The notes: a model not told the origin generated them from the sequence alone. DNA of 38,773 nt from Flavobacteriales bacterium (GCA_016788485.1 JAEUSV010000071.1:1-38773), one strand, 5' to 3'; shown: positions 23,043 to 31,217, counted from the stretch's first letter. Translations and numbers: made by a program.

Positions 23043-23134
23043 CAGACCATAGACCTAGGACCGCAGACCATAGACCTAGGACCATAGACCTAGGACCGCA
23101 GACCATAGACCTAGGACCACAGACCACAGGACCG
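23043..23134. repeat. Minisatellite with CCTAGG-centred 21-bp units
   Basis: Units of the form CAGACCATAGACCTAGGACCG occur at 23043-23063, 23064-23083 and 23099-23119 (identical or with one change), with partial units at 23084-23098 and 23120-23134. ATAGACCTAGGACC appears four times. Degenerate relatives are visible near 22917-22955 and at 23031-23042. Confidence 0.8.
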
Positions 23135-23552
23135 AGCGCTGGCTTCACCGTCCATTTCCACCTCACACAGCCGGCATCGCATCACCCGCACGAGCCATTT
23201 CCTCCCTTCCGCATTCAATTTCCCCACCTCCATCTGCAAGAGCGTCATATCCCAAGGCAGTGGCTTCAACCTTCGTCATGTGGGACAATGTCCGAACGAG
23301 TTGCGCGGGGCCCGAACATGAATGAATGGCGGTTCAACCTGCAAGGGTGGCATCCGAATCGGGCTTGGAGAAGAAGTCAGCTAGCGTGGAGCCCTATCCA
23401 TACGTCGCGGCGTTGTTCACACCTGCCAGAGTTTCAGCCACAGCATCGATCGCATGCAGGCAAGTGCCATGGCCAAACGGTCCGGATCATGGACCGGTTA
23501 CCATGGAACCGACCACCGGGTCATGAGTGCCTTTCCACCTCTTGCCGCACGC

Positions 23553-25490
23553 TCATTCCCTTACGACCCGTTCCACGCGCTCCTGCCCGTCGCGCTCGAT
23601 CACGAGCAGGTAGGTGCCCTTCGCCGCAGGCAGTGCGATGCGCGTTCCGCCTGCTGCGCGTTGCACGGTCACCTGCACGCGCCGGCCGCTCGCATCGAAG
23701 GCGTCCACCACGCTGGCGCGCGTGTCGTTCAACCACACCGTGCCGTCGCGCGTGGGGTTCGGGTGCACGCGCAGGTGGTCAACGCCGGCCTCCATCAGCC
23801 CCACGGGGCCGCCGTAGGTGCTGTCCTGCGCCACCAGGGTGGGTGTGCCGTCCGCGCTGTCCACCATCGTGCGGAAGGCGTCGATGTGCGTGCCGTTCAG
23901 GCTGAACATCTCGGCGTTCCAGCGGGGCGGCACCGGCTGGTACCATACGGATGCCTTCACGTGCAGGGCGCCGCCGTAGCCGTTCAGCGGCACGTGGTAG
24001 TGCACCTCGTCGCCGCCGTCGCCTTCCAGGCCGAGCGCATCGTGGTTGAAGTCGAGGTCGGTTGCGGGCACGCCGGCGATCACGGTGGTGTCGTAGCTCG
24101 GGTGCGTGGTGCTGAAGCCGAGCGGCACCAGGCGGTTGTCCTTCAACGGGCTCTTCGCGCGTTCGAGCACGGTGGTCACGTCGTCGTTCACATCGCCCAT
24201 CACCAGCTCGTAGATCTGCGCCTGGTCCGGCGAGGTGATCACGTCATGGTGCGGCTCCATGTCGGCATCATGCCCCTCCACCTCGTAGGTGGCGTCGAAG
24301 CGGCCGCTGTGGAAGAGCGTGTCGCCGTTGGCGTCGAGCACGTCGAGCTCCACGAAGGCGCGGCGGCTGGGGTAACCGCTGGGGAATTTGTGGCCGGTGA
24401 GGTTCAGCAGGCGCACATCGATCCACGCGGTGTCGGTGGTGCGGTCGAGCAGCTGCACATCGAGCTCCAGGGTCCGGCGCTGGAGGTTGTCGAGCGTGCG
24501 CGCGATGGTGCTGTCGAACTGCACATCGGTGGCGGGGATCCCGAGGGCCGCGCGGTGCTTCTTCAGCAGCTCCAGCATGTACACGTTGCCGCCCGCGAGG
24601 TGGTGCAGGCCGAAGGGTGCGTGCCCGGGCAGGAAGGCATAATCCGCCGCGAGGATGATGCTGTCGTTGATGCGCGGCATGTGGCAGCCGCGGCAGTTCA
24701 TGGCGGTGCCGTTGTAGTCGCTGTTGAGCCACTCGTGCCAGGTGGCCTGCTCCACGAACTCGTCGCCGGTGGGGTTGCCCTGCAGGTCGAGGGTGGAGGT
24801 GAGCAGGGTGTGGCAGCCCGCGCACACGCGCCCATCGAGGATGTGCTGCCCTTCCTGCGGGCGCCAGCCCACGAAGAACTCCATGATGTTCGGGTTGATC
24901 ACATCATCGGGGTAGGGGCCGTAGACCTGTGCGCTGTCGAAGTGCAGTTGGCCGCTGAAGTGGCGGCCCGCACTGTCGGGGTTCTGCATGTGGCAAGAGA
25001 GGCAGCTCACCCCGTCGTGCCCGATGGTGCTGGTGTCGAGCATGGCCGCGGTGAACGGTGCCCCGCCGAGCATGCGCTGTTCGTGGAAGCCGAGCGGGGC
25101 ATGGCAGCTCAGGCACTTCCCCTCGATCTCGCCCTGGTGGCCGGGGTTCACCAGCACCTCGTGCTCCATCTTGGCGCGGAAGAAGGGGTCGCGGGCGCTG
25201 TTGGCCATGAGCGTGCTGCGCCAGTCGTCGGCCACGTTCACGTCGCGTCCGCTGGCATCCACGCTGGCGAGCCCCACCGTGTCGTGCCCGTGGCAGCCGG
25301 CGCAACGGCCCGCCGTGGCGAAGTAGGCGCTGTGCAGCACCGTCAGGTCGGTGTTCGCCGAGCGGTACACCCACAGGTCCAGGGCGCTGTGCGGGCCGTG
25401 CACGGGGCGGATGGCCTCGGTCCAGGCGGCGCTCAGCAGCACCAGTCCGGCAAGTCCGGCGAGGATGGCGAAGGGTCGGCGCATGCCCAT
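23553..25490 (-). CDS. Pentaheme c-type cytochrome with T9SS sorting domain
   Basis: 645 residues. The N-terminal hydrophobic stretch (FAILAGLAGLVLLSAAW) is a signal peptide or anchor. Five CxxCH motifs follow: CAGCH (about 62), CLSCH (about 128 and 163), CAGCH (about 222) and CRGCH (about 265). Scattered His residues could be distal ligands. Residues about 330-560 are beta-rich (LDVQLLDRTTDTAWIDVRLL cited in part: TDTAWIDVRLLNLTGHKFPSG), resembling multiheme cytochromes of the cytochrome c554/hydroxylamine-oxidoreductase-like group. The last about 75 residues look like a T9SS domain (VHPNPTRDGTVWLN ... VDAFDASGRRV ... LPAAKGTYLLVIERDG). The protein would carry electrons at or outside the outer membrane; its partner is unknown. 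TAACTTGC lies 10 nt before ATG. MRRP two codons later is an alternative start. Confidence 0.85.
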   Translation of the reverse strand: MGMRRPFAILAGLAGLVLLSAAWTEAIRPVHGPHSALDLWVYRSANTDLTVLHSAYFATAGRCAGCHGHDTVGLASVDASGRDVNVADDWRSTLMANSARDPFFRAKMEHEVLVNPGHQGEIEGKCLSCHAPLGFHEQRMLGGAPFTAAMLDTSTIGHDGVSCLSCHMQNPDSAGRHFSGQLHFDSAQVYGPYPDDVINPNIMEFFVGWRPQEGQHILDGRVCAGCHTLLTSTLDLQGNPTGDEFVEQATWHEWLNSDYNGTAMNCRGCHMPRINDSIILAADYAFLPGHAPFGLHHLAGGNVYMLELLKKHRAALGIPATDVQFDSTIARTLDNLQRRTLELDVQLLDRTTDTAWIDVRLLNLTGHKFPSGYPSRRAFVELDVLDANGDTLFHSGRFDATYEVEGHDADMEPHHDVITSPDQAQIYELVMGDVNDDVTTVLERAKSPLKDNRLVPLGFSTTHPSYDTTVIAGVPATDLDFNHDALGLEGDGGDEVHYHVPLNGYGGALHVKASVWYQPVPPRWNAEMFSLNGTHIDAFRTMVDSADGTPTLVAQDSTYGGPVGLMEAGVDHLRVHPNPTRDGTVWLNDTRASVVDAFDASGRRVQVTVQRAAGGTRIALPAAKGTYLLVIERDGQERVERVVRE

Positions 25491-25500
25491 GGTCGGGCAC

Positions 25501-25508
25501 GCAAGTTA
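25501..25508 (-). promoter_or_regulatory. -7-type promoter element of the pentaheme cytochrome gene
   Basis: TAACTTGC on the minus strand, 10 nt before the ATG at 25490. Confidence 0.45.
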
Positions 25509-25572
25509 TTCCGCCGCGGCCCTGCCGTGCGGTACAACACCTCTGGTGCTCCTTGGGTTCCCGGAGAACGCA

Positions 25573-25598
25573 CAGGGGCCCCCTTGCGGAAGCCCCTG
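25573..25598 (-). terminator. Probable terminator of the beta-propeller operon
   Basis: Arms CAGGGGC (25573-25579) and GCCCCTG (25592-25598), with further pairing inside the loop, 20 nt beyond the stop at 25619. There is no long T-run, so confidence is moderate. Confidence 0.45.
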
Positions 25599-25618
25599 CA
25601 CGCTCACAACATGCGCAC

Positions 25619-27274
25619 TCAGTTCGTGCGCAGCTTCGTCACTTCCTTCTTCTCGTACACGTACACGAAGGCACCGTCATAGCTCAGGGTGCTCACCGCG
25701 CCGTTGCGGGCGTTGAACTCGCGGAAGGCGCAGTTGTTCAGGTCGAAGGCGGCGATGTCGCTGCGCTCGGTCTTCATCAGCAGCACCCGGTCGTGGCGGC
25801 TCTCGATGTCGGCCACCTTCCACTTGTTGCTCTTGCTCAGGCTGCCATCGGCGCGGCGGTGTATGGAAACGCCCTTCTCGCCCACGATCACCACGTTGTC
25901 CGTGTAGGGCAGGATGGCGTTCGCGTTGCCCACGCCGTCGTCGCCCAGGGGCACCTCGTAGATGTCGGCGCCGGTCCTGTGGTCGATGCAGTACAGGGCC
26001 TTGCCGCTGCAGATGTAGAAGCGGCCGTCCTCGATGAAGGCGTTGGTGATGCCTTTCTTGAAGCGCTCGCTGTCCCAGGCCAGGGCGCCATCGCTCACGT
26101 TGAAGGCCTGCACGCCGCAGGGCTTGATGTTGCGGTACTGGATGCGCCATTCCTCCACCAGGGTGCTCGACCCGTCGGACTCCCGGCGCATGTAACGGAT
26201 GTAGGCCTGCGTCTCCACCAGGCCGCCCACCTGCAGGATCACCTTCCCGTCGGCCACCCACATGCCGGGGATGGCCTTGGCATCGGCGATCTCGGGGCTT
26301 GTCCACAGCAGCTTGCCGGTCAGGCGGTCGTACTTCTTCACGTACTGCTTCTTCTTGTTCTGCATGTCGAGCACGTACAGGTCGTTGCCGTCCACCACGG
26401 GCTTGGCGATGGCGCCGTACACCCCGAACTTCTTCGCGTTCGCGGGCGCACCGGCGATGCCTTCGGGCGTGAAGTCATAGGCGGCGCTCCACTGCGTGGC
26501 ACCGGTCTTGGCATCGTACACCTGGATGCCGTTGAGCATCAGGAGCACCTTGCCCTCCTCGAGCTTCAGGTCGTAGATGAACTCGCCGGTCACCACCTTG
26601 CGCTCGGCGCGGCCCACGTAGGTGTTCTCCCACTTGATCTTGCCGTTGGTGAGGTCGATGCGCGCGATCTCGTTCTTGAAGCCCTTGAACAGGTGCGCCA
26701 GGCCGCCGGGCACGAAGTTCACGCAGACCATGTCGTCGCCGTCGATGATGTACTTGCCCACCGCGCCGGTGAAGGCGTTGGTGCTCCACATCTCCTCGCC
26801 GGTGCGCGCCTTGATCATCGTCAGGGCGTCCTCGGTGCTGATGGCGAACATGTCCTTCTCCTTCAGGTAGATCACGTTCTCGTCCGTGAGGTTGCTGTAC
26901 TTCTCGGTGGTCCACAGTGCATTGCCGGTGGGCAGGTCGATGCAGGCGATCACGTCCTTGCCGCCCTTCTTCTCGAAGAGGAACACGGTGTTGCTCTCCC
27001 AGAAGGGGATCAGCTCGTCGATCTTGCGCAGCCGGGGGGCCAGGTCCTTGAAGGCCTTGGTCCACACCGTTCCGCCGTCCTTGTTCCGGAACACGGTCAT
27101 CTCCTTGTCGCTGGCCGCATAGCTGATGTTGTCGTCGCCGGGGTTGGGGTCGGTGCCGGTGTGCTCGATCTTGTGCTCCAGGCGGGTGTTCCAGACCTGG
27201 GACATCTCCTCCTGCGCGCTGAGCTGCAGGGTGCTGGCGATCAGGATCGCCGCAAGTGAACGTGAGGTACGCAT
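25619..27274 (-). CDS. Exported PQQ-like beta-propeller protein
   Basis: 551 residues. The signal peptide is residues 1-20 (LAAILIASTLQLSAQ). The body has repeated blades in which a short strand is followed by D.xTGxxxW-type turns (IDLPTGNALWTTEKYS, IKARTGEEMWST, YDAKTGATQWSA, YDRLTGKLLWTS, IDHRTGADIYEV), the hallmark of PQQ-like propellers. Catalytic PQQ-dehydrogenase residues are not obvious, so it is more likely a scaffold or binding propeller than a quinoprotein enzyme. There is no T9SS tail; it should be periplasmic. It is the third gene of a minus-strand operon (28867 to 25619), 28 nt after the small exported protein. Confidence 0.8.
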   Translation of the reverse strand: MRTSRSLAAILIASTLQLSAQEEMSQVWNTRLEHKIEHTGTDPNPGDDNISYAASDKEMTVFRNKDGGTVWTKAFKDLAPRLRKIDELIPFWESNTVFLFEKKGGKDVIACIDLPTGNALWTTEKYSNLTDENVIYLKEKDMFAISTEDALTMIKARTGEEMWSTNAFTGAVGKYIIDGDDMVCVNFVPGGLAHLFKGFKNEIARIDLTNGKIKWENTYVGRAERKVVTGEFIYDLKLEEGKVLLMLNGIQVYDAKTGATQWSAAYDFTPEGIAGAPANAKKFGVYGAIAKPVVDGNDLYVLDMQNKKKQYVKKYDRLTGKLLWTSPEIADAKAIPGMWVADGKVILQVGGLVETQAYIRYMRRESDGSSTLVEEWRIQYRNIKPCGVQAFNVSDGALAWDSERFKKGITNAFIEDGRFYICSGKALYCIDHRTGADIYEVPLGDDGVGNANAILPYTDNVVIVGEKGVSIHRRADGSLSKSNKWKVADIESRHDRVLLMKTERSDIAAFDLNNCAFREFNARNGAVSTLSYDGAFVYVYEKKEVTKLRTN

Positions 27275-27302
27275 GTTGTGTGGGTATTGAGGTTGTCCGA
27301 TC

Positions 27303-27674
27303 TCAGTTCATGGGGAAGCGGAGCGGCACGGTCACCGTCTCCTTGTGCCCCTTGGGCAGGCGCAGGTCGAAGCGGTGGTCCATCCACTGGTCCTTCACCT
27401 TGTTCTTCCAGTTCACGGCCAGCGTGGAGCGCGGCACGAAGACCGTTTCCGCGCGCCCCTTGTCGTCGATGGTGAGCTCCAGGTCGATCTCGCCCGCCAG
27501 CTCGCCGCCCGCGATGGCCTCGGCCCAGAGGCCTTCGTGCAGCTCGGTGGCGATCGCCGCACGCACGCGCTCCTGCACCGCGGCCTGGTCATAGAGCTCC
27601 TCCTTCTGCGCATGCAGGCTGTGGCCCGCCAGGAGCGCCAGCAGGAGAAGGAGGGGATGGAGGAGGTTCTTCAT
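27303..27674 (-). CDS. Small exported protein, possibly TonB-C-like
   Basis: 123 residues. A signal peptide covers about 1-22 (LLLLLALLAGHSLHAQ). The mature part has a helix (YDQAAVQERVRAAIATELHEG) then strands (GEIDLELTIDDKGRAETVFVP ... FDLRLPKGHKETVTVPLRFPMN; cited in part), a layout that resembles the small alpha/beta domain of TonB C-termini. That similarity is by eye and may be structural only. It overlaps the upstream propeller gene by 4 nt (27671-27674) and precedes the second propeller gene by 28 nt, so the three are translated together. Confidence 0.7.
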   Translation of the reverse strand: MKNLLHPLLLLLALLAGHSLHAQKEELYDQAAVQERVRAAIATELHEGLWAEAIAGGELAGEIDLELTIDDKGRAETVFVPRSTLAVNWKNKVKDQWMDHRFDLRLPKGHKETVTVPLRFPMN

Positions 27675-28867
27675 GGGGTATGGATGCCGAGGTTGCCGCC
27701 GAGCGCGATGAGCAGTCGACCGTCCGCGAGCCAGGCATAGGCCGTGCGGCCATCGTGCCGCTCCTGCTCGCCGGTGTCGTAGCGGTGCTTCTGTTCGAGG
27801 TCGATCATCTCCAGCGTTTCACCGGAACTGATGTCGTACAACGTGAGCTTGCGCTTGTTGCGGCCTTCGGTGCTGCTCAACGCCAGGGTGCGGCCGGCGG
27901 GGCTCACGGCGAGGAAAGGCTCGTTCATCAGGCTCTGGAAGCCGGCGCGCAACGGATCGCCGGTGGCGGCGTCCACCTGCTGCACATACCCCGGGCGGTC
28001 CACCATGCTCATGTTCCACACGTTGCCGCCCGCCGTGGGGGCCACCCCGGCCCGCAGGTCCTGCGAGCTGTACACCAAAAGCCGCGATCCATCGGGCGAA
28101 TAGGCCATGGCGCGGATGATGTCGTAGGCCTCGGGCACCACGTGGCGCACCGCACCCGTGCCCGCGTCGAAGAGCGTGATCATCTGGCGGTACTTCAGGG
28201 CCGCCTTCAGCGACTTCTTGTCGTTGCGGAAGCTGGGCACCAGCTCCAGTTGCGCCTCGGTGGGCCGGTGGCTCACGGCGATGGTGCTGCCGTCGGGGCT
28301 CACCGCCACCGCGTTCGTGGCCTGGCTCACGTCGATGCGGCGCAGCTCCGTGCCTTCGGGCAGCCGCTTGAGCGTCACCGTGCCGCCGTCGAGCACCGCA
28401 AGCACCGATCCGTCCGCGCTCAAGGAGGCGTCCATCGCCGTGCCGGCGTCCACCACCACCGCACCCGTGGCGGCATCGATCACCATGTGCCGGCCCTTCA
28501 TGTCGCCCTTGCCCTCCACGGCGAAACGCCACAGCTCCTTCAACAGCAGCAGCCGACCATCGCGCGAGCCGCGGATGCGCGGACCGTCCTTGAACCCGTT
28601 CAGCGGCAGGCGTCGGGTGACGCGCCAGCCCACCGTGTCGATGAACAGCAGGCCGCCGTTATCGCCACAGCCCGCCACGATGGTGTGGCCGTCGGCCAGC
28701 GGCTCCAGGCAGGTGATGGGGCCCTCGTGCGCTTCGAGCTCCACCTTGCGCAGCTGGTCCTCGTCGATGATCTGCGCCTGCGATACCAGCGCGAACAGGC
28801 ACGCCAGGGCCACGAGCAGCCAGCGGTCGAGGCAGGTGCTGATGGGGGTGGAGGGGCCGGTGCGCAT
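27671..28867 (-). CDS. Exported WD40/YVTN-type beta-propeller protein
   Basis: 398 residues. The signal peptide covers about residues 1-32 (WLLVALACLFALVSQAQ). Blades with SPDG/SADG turns are clear: DASLSADGSVLAVLDGG, VAVSPDGSTIAVSHRP, MAYSPDGSRLLVYSS, LAVSPAGRTLALSS and AWLADGRLLIALGG. This fits a WD40- or YVTN-type propeller used for binding, in the periplasm. No sorting domain is present. It is the first gene of the operon; CACTTTTG lies 19 nt before the ATG. The partners downstream are a small exported protein and a second propeller. Confidence 0.8.
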   Translation of the reverse strand: MRTGPSTPISTCLDRWLLVALACLFALVSQAQIIDEDQLRKVELEAHEGPITCLEPLADGHTIVAGCGDNGGLLFIDTVGWRVTRRLPLNGFKDGPRIRGSRDGRLLLLKELWRFAVEGKGDMKGRHMVIDAATGAVVVDAGTAMDASLSADGSVLAVLDGGTVTLKRLPEGTELRRIDVSQATNAVAVSPDGSTIAVSHRPTEAQLELVPSFRNDKKSLKAALKYRQMITLFDAGTGAVRHVVPEAYDIIRAMAYSPDGSRLLVYSSQDLRAGVAPTAGGNVWNMSMVDRPGYVQQVDAATGDPLRAGFQSLMNEPFLAVSPAGRTLALSSTEGRNKRKLTLYDISSGETLEMIDLEQKHRYDTGEQERHDGRTAYAWLADGRLLIALGGNLGIHTP

Positions 28868-28886
28868 CGCTGTTGTTCCGATGGGC

Positions 28887-28894
28887 CAAAAGTG
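28887..28894 (-). promoter_or_regulatory. -7-type promoter element of the propeller operon
   Basis: CACTTTTG on the minus strand, 19 nt before the ATG at 28867. Confidence 0.35.
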
Positions 28895-28984
28895 CCGGCA
28901 TCACCATCCGGCGTTCATCCGGTGCCCACCGTGTTCCACTACGGTGATCACCGTAGGCCGTTTCGACGTGTCCTCCGCAGGCGC

Positions 28985-29071
28985 TCAGGCCAGCACCAGC
29001 AGCACGGCCAGGCAGACCAGTGCGATCACCGGGACGAGGATCGAGGAGCGGTCGAACGGATCGGTGCGCAT
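28985..29071 (-). CDS. Possible 28-residue single-span membrane peptide
   Basis: 28 residues: a polar N-terminus (MRTDPFDRSS) followed by one hydrophobic helix (ILVPVIALVCLAVLLVLA) ending at the stop. The pattern is that of small inner-membrane peptides, but a frame this short can arise by chance and no clear promoter element is seen. The remaining parts of the 324-nt spacer between 28868 and 29191 show only promoter-like elements of the flanking genes. Confidence 0.3.
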   Translation of the reverse strand: MRTDPFDRSSILVPVIALVCLAVLLVLA

Positions 29072-29179
29072 GGCGGTAGGTCGTGCTTCCGACGAAGAGG
29101 GTGCCACCGGTCACATGATCGTGCATACAGCTGTTCGTGCGCCGTGCGTTCTCCTCCTCCGAGGCCCTCCGACCAGGGC

Positions 29180-29187
29180 TACTTTCG
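29180..29187 (+). promoter_or_regulatory. -7-type promoter element, 4 nt before ATG
   Basis: TACTTTCG followed by CCGC and the ATG at 29192. Confidence 0.55.
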
Positions 29188-29191
29188 CCGC

Positions 29192-30796
29192 ATGACCACC
29201 TTCCGTTCCTTCCTGGTCCTGCTGTTCACAGGTATCGCGCACATGGCCGGGGCGCAGTCCGTGCAACCGTACGTGGACCATTGGGACAGCCTGCGCACCG
29301 TGAAGCGCAGCGAAGGGCTCTTCGTCAACGGCCGCGAGTGGGGTGAATGGAAGTTCTACGACCGCCAGGGCCGCGTGAGCGAGGTGGCCGAGTTCAAGTC
29401 CGGCGAGCGCGATGGCCATGTGGTCACCTATTACGACAACGGGCAGGTGAAGCAGGACGGCCACATCCACAAGGGGGTGCCGGACAGTACCGTGAAGAGC
29501 TTCTACCGCGATGGGAAGCTGATGGAGGAGGGGGCTTACGCCAAGGGGGTGAAGCAGGGCCCCTGGTCCTATTGGTACGCCGATGGCCGACCCATGCTGA
29601 AGGAGCTCTGGGATGCGGGACAATGCGTCACCACCGATGCCTGGGACCGCGATGGCAGGCAGACCCTGGTGAGCGGTGACGGTGTGGTGCGCACCTACTA
29701 CGCGAGCGGCGCCCTGCAGGAGGAGGCCACCTACGCCAAGGGGGTGCGCAACGGTCCGGTGCAACTGAGCTGGCCTGCCGGCAACCCGAAGGTGAAGGGG
29801 AACTGTACGGGTGGCCTCCCGTCAGGCAGCTGGGAGCATTGGCACTCCAACGGCAAGCCGTACAAGCGCGAGACGTATGCCGCTGGCAAGCTCAACGGTG
29901 CGTTCACCCAGTGGTTCGAGAACGGCCAGGAGAACATCCAGGGCTTCTTCAAGGACGATGAGAAGGACAGCACGTGGACCTGGTACGCGAGCACCGGCGC
30001 CAAGGACATGCTCGGCCATTTCAAGGCCGGTGTGCAGCACGGCCTGTGGAAGTACTGGTACCCGAACGGGCAGCTCAGCTCCGTCGGCACCTACGTGGAC
30101 GGAAAGCAGGACGGTGACTGGATGTACTACTACGAGGGTGGCCAGAACTGGCGCAAGGGCCAATACCGCGCTGGTGCGAAGGAGGGCGTGTGGACCACGT
30201 GGTACGAGAGCGGCAAGAAGCTGCAGGAAGGCCCCTATGTGGCGGGTGTGGCGGAAGGCGAGTGGAAGAGCTGGTTCGAGAACGGCCAGCAGAAGGACAT
30301 CGGCTCGTTCAAGGCGGGGAGGATCGATGGCTTGTGGCGCGGCTGGTTCCCGGATGGGAAGCAGGAGTACGAAGGCTACTGGAAGGACGACCTGAAGAGC
30401 GGTGCCTGGCGGTTCTGGCAGGAGAACGGTCGCGTGAAGGAGGAGGGCTCCTACGTCGAAGGGCGGAAGAGCGGACGTTGGACCACCTTCAACCAACAGG
30501 GCACCATCATCTCCGAGGGCATGTTCGTGAACGGTGCCCCCAGCGGGCCCTGGACCTACTACGACGATGCAGGTGTGAAGATGCGCGAGCAGGTGCTCGC
30601 CAACGGGGAGCCCAACGGTCCGTGCAAGGTGTACGACCAGCGCGGCCGCGTGATCCAGGAGATGGGCTACAAGGACGGCCGCCTGCACGGCACCATGGTC
30701 ATCTACGGCAAGGACGGGAAGCCCGTGAAGAAGGTGGAGTACGCCGATGGCCAGCAGGTGAAGGACCTGCCGCCCGCCATGCAGCAACGCCGCTGA
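29192..30796 (+). CDS. Exported MORN-repeat protein (YwqK-like)
   Basis: 534 residues. A signal peptide spans residues 1-21 (FLVLLFTGIAHMAGAQ). The remainder is about 20 MORN-type repeats of about 23 residues with the pattern YxxGxxxGxWxxWYxNG (for example GVKQGPWSYWYADG, GVQHGLWKYWYPNG, GAKEGVWTTWYESG, GAPSGPWTYYDDAG). MORN repeats form beta-hairpin rods that bind lipids or proteins. Bacterial versions are often annotated as YwqK-family antitoxins, but no toxin gene is nearby and the signal peptide points to the cell envelope. The start is fixed by the signal peptide and by TACTTTCG 4 nt upstream. A strong terminator follows. Confidence 0.85.
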   Translation: MTTFRSFLVLLFTGIAHMAGAQSVQPYVDHWDSLRTVKRSEGLFVNGREWGEWKFYDRQGRVSEVAEFKSGERDGHVVTYYDNGQVKQDGHIHKGVPDSTVKSFYRDGKLMEEGAYAKGVKQGPWSYWYADGRPMLKELWDAGQCVTTDAWDRDGRQTLVSGDGVVRTYYASGALQEEATYAKGVRNGPVQLSWPAGNPKVKGNCTGGLPSGSWEHWHSNGKPYKRETYAAGKLNGAFTQWFENGQENIQGFFKDDEKDSTWTWYASTGAKDMLGHFKAGVQHGLWKYWYPNGQLSSVGTYVDGKQDGDWMYYYEGGQNWRKGQYRAGAKEGVWTTWYESGKKLQEGPYVAGVAEGEWKSWFENGQQKDIGSFKAGRIDGLWRGWFPDGKQEYEGYWKDDLKSGAWRFWQENGRVKEEGSYVEGRKSGRWTTFNQQGTIISEGMFVNGAPSGPWTYYDDAGVKMREQVLANGEPNGPCKVYDQRGRVIQEMGYKDGRLHGTMVIYGKDGKPVKKVEYADGQQVKDLPPAMQQRR

Positions 30797-30811
30797 TGGG
30801 AACCGTACCAA

Positions 30812-30845
30812 GTAACAAGGCCTCCCGGAAGGGGGGCCTTGTTAC
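30812..30845. terminator. Terminator after the MORN gene, possibly bidirectional
   Basis: Arms GTAACAAGGCC (30812-30822) and GGCCTTGTTAC (30835-30845), with inner pairing closing on a GGAA loop. It lies between the MORN gene and the convergent small gene at 30891. Confidence 0.75.
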
Positions 30846-30890
30846 CTGTCGCTTCAACCTTCTGGCAGCAGGCGCAGGGTTGCACGATAC

Positions 30891-31067
30891 CTAGCGATAG
30901 CCGTTGATGTAGGCGTTCGCCACGATCTCACTCTCCCGTACCAGGCCCTGCACGATCTCACGGATGAGGTCGTTGAGCTGCTGGTCCGAGTACCGGGTGA
31001 GGTCCTGGTACACGTGCGTTTTCCGCTTGCTGCTCTTGATGAAGGCTATTTTGTCCTTCTTCGTCAT
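30891..31067 (-). CDS. Small hypothetical protein (58 aa)
   Basis: 58 residues, family not recognised. A basic N-terminus (MTKKDKIAFIKSSKRKTHVY) leads into a predicted helix (LNDLIREIVQGLVRESEIV). Base composition is AT-richer than the flanks, which argues that it is a genuine coding region. The frame is open upstream to 31277, but that part is Pro/Gly-rich and lies in a non-coding-looking stretch, so 31067 is preferred. It is cytosolic. Confidence 0.5.
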   Translation of the reverse strand: MTKKDKIAFIKSSKRKTHVYQDLTRYSDQQLNDLIREIVQGLVRESEIVANAYINGYR

Positions 31068-31185
31068 GGCCCCTTGTACGGGGACTGTTCCCGAAAAGAT
31101 CCATGATCGGGCACATTTCCGCCGAAGCCGCCACCGGGCCGGATGAACCACCTCGAAGCTGCCGATGGACACCCCTGGAACCGGC

Positions 31186-31217
31186 GGCGGGCCCTCCGGA
31201 ATATCCGGGGGCCCGCC
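31186..31217. other. Long GC-rich hairpin in a gene-free spacer
   Basis: Outer arms GGCGGGCCC (31186-31194) and GGGCCCGCC (31209-31217), inner arms CCGGA (31196-31200) and TCCGG (31204-31208), loop ATA and a single bulged T. It stands between two small minus-strand genes (30891 and 31346). It may terminate transcription of the upstream small gene, but no T-run follows. Confidence 0.6.

Larger units (their letters stand above)
22499..23552. other. Gene-free region of about 1 kb with repeats
   Basis: No convincing gene on either strand. The contents are a leader hairpin, an orphan terminator (22701-22730), degenerate ACTCGTTACTCG-like repeats (about 22835-22900) and a minisatellite (23043-23134). 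Between about 22830 and 23240 the plus strand is conspicuously C-rich and G-poor. Frames of about 100-200 codons here have low-complexity Ser/Pro/Arg composition and no recognisable domain. Confidence 0.6.

Noticed and set aside
22761-23087. Plus-strand frame of 108 codons in the gene-free region
   Set aside because: Ser/Thr/Pro-rich and built largely from DNA repeats; no promoter element and no recognisable domain.
23043-23134. CRISPR array
   Set aside because: Units are directly contiguous with no unique spacers of constant length.
23454-25682. Plus-strand open frame of 742 codons
   Set aside because: Antisense to the five-heme cytochrome gene; no signal peptide or domain.
25553-27259. 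Plus-strand open frame of 568 codons
   Set aside because: Antisense to the PQQ-like propeller gene; Val/His/Gly-rich shadow.
29192-30796. MORN protein as the antitoxin of a toxin-antitoxin pair
   Set aside because: It has a signal peptide and no adjacent small toxin gene; the antitoxin label for this family is a naming convention.
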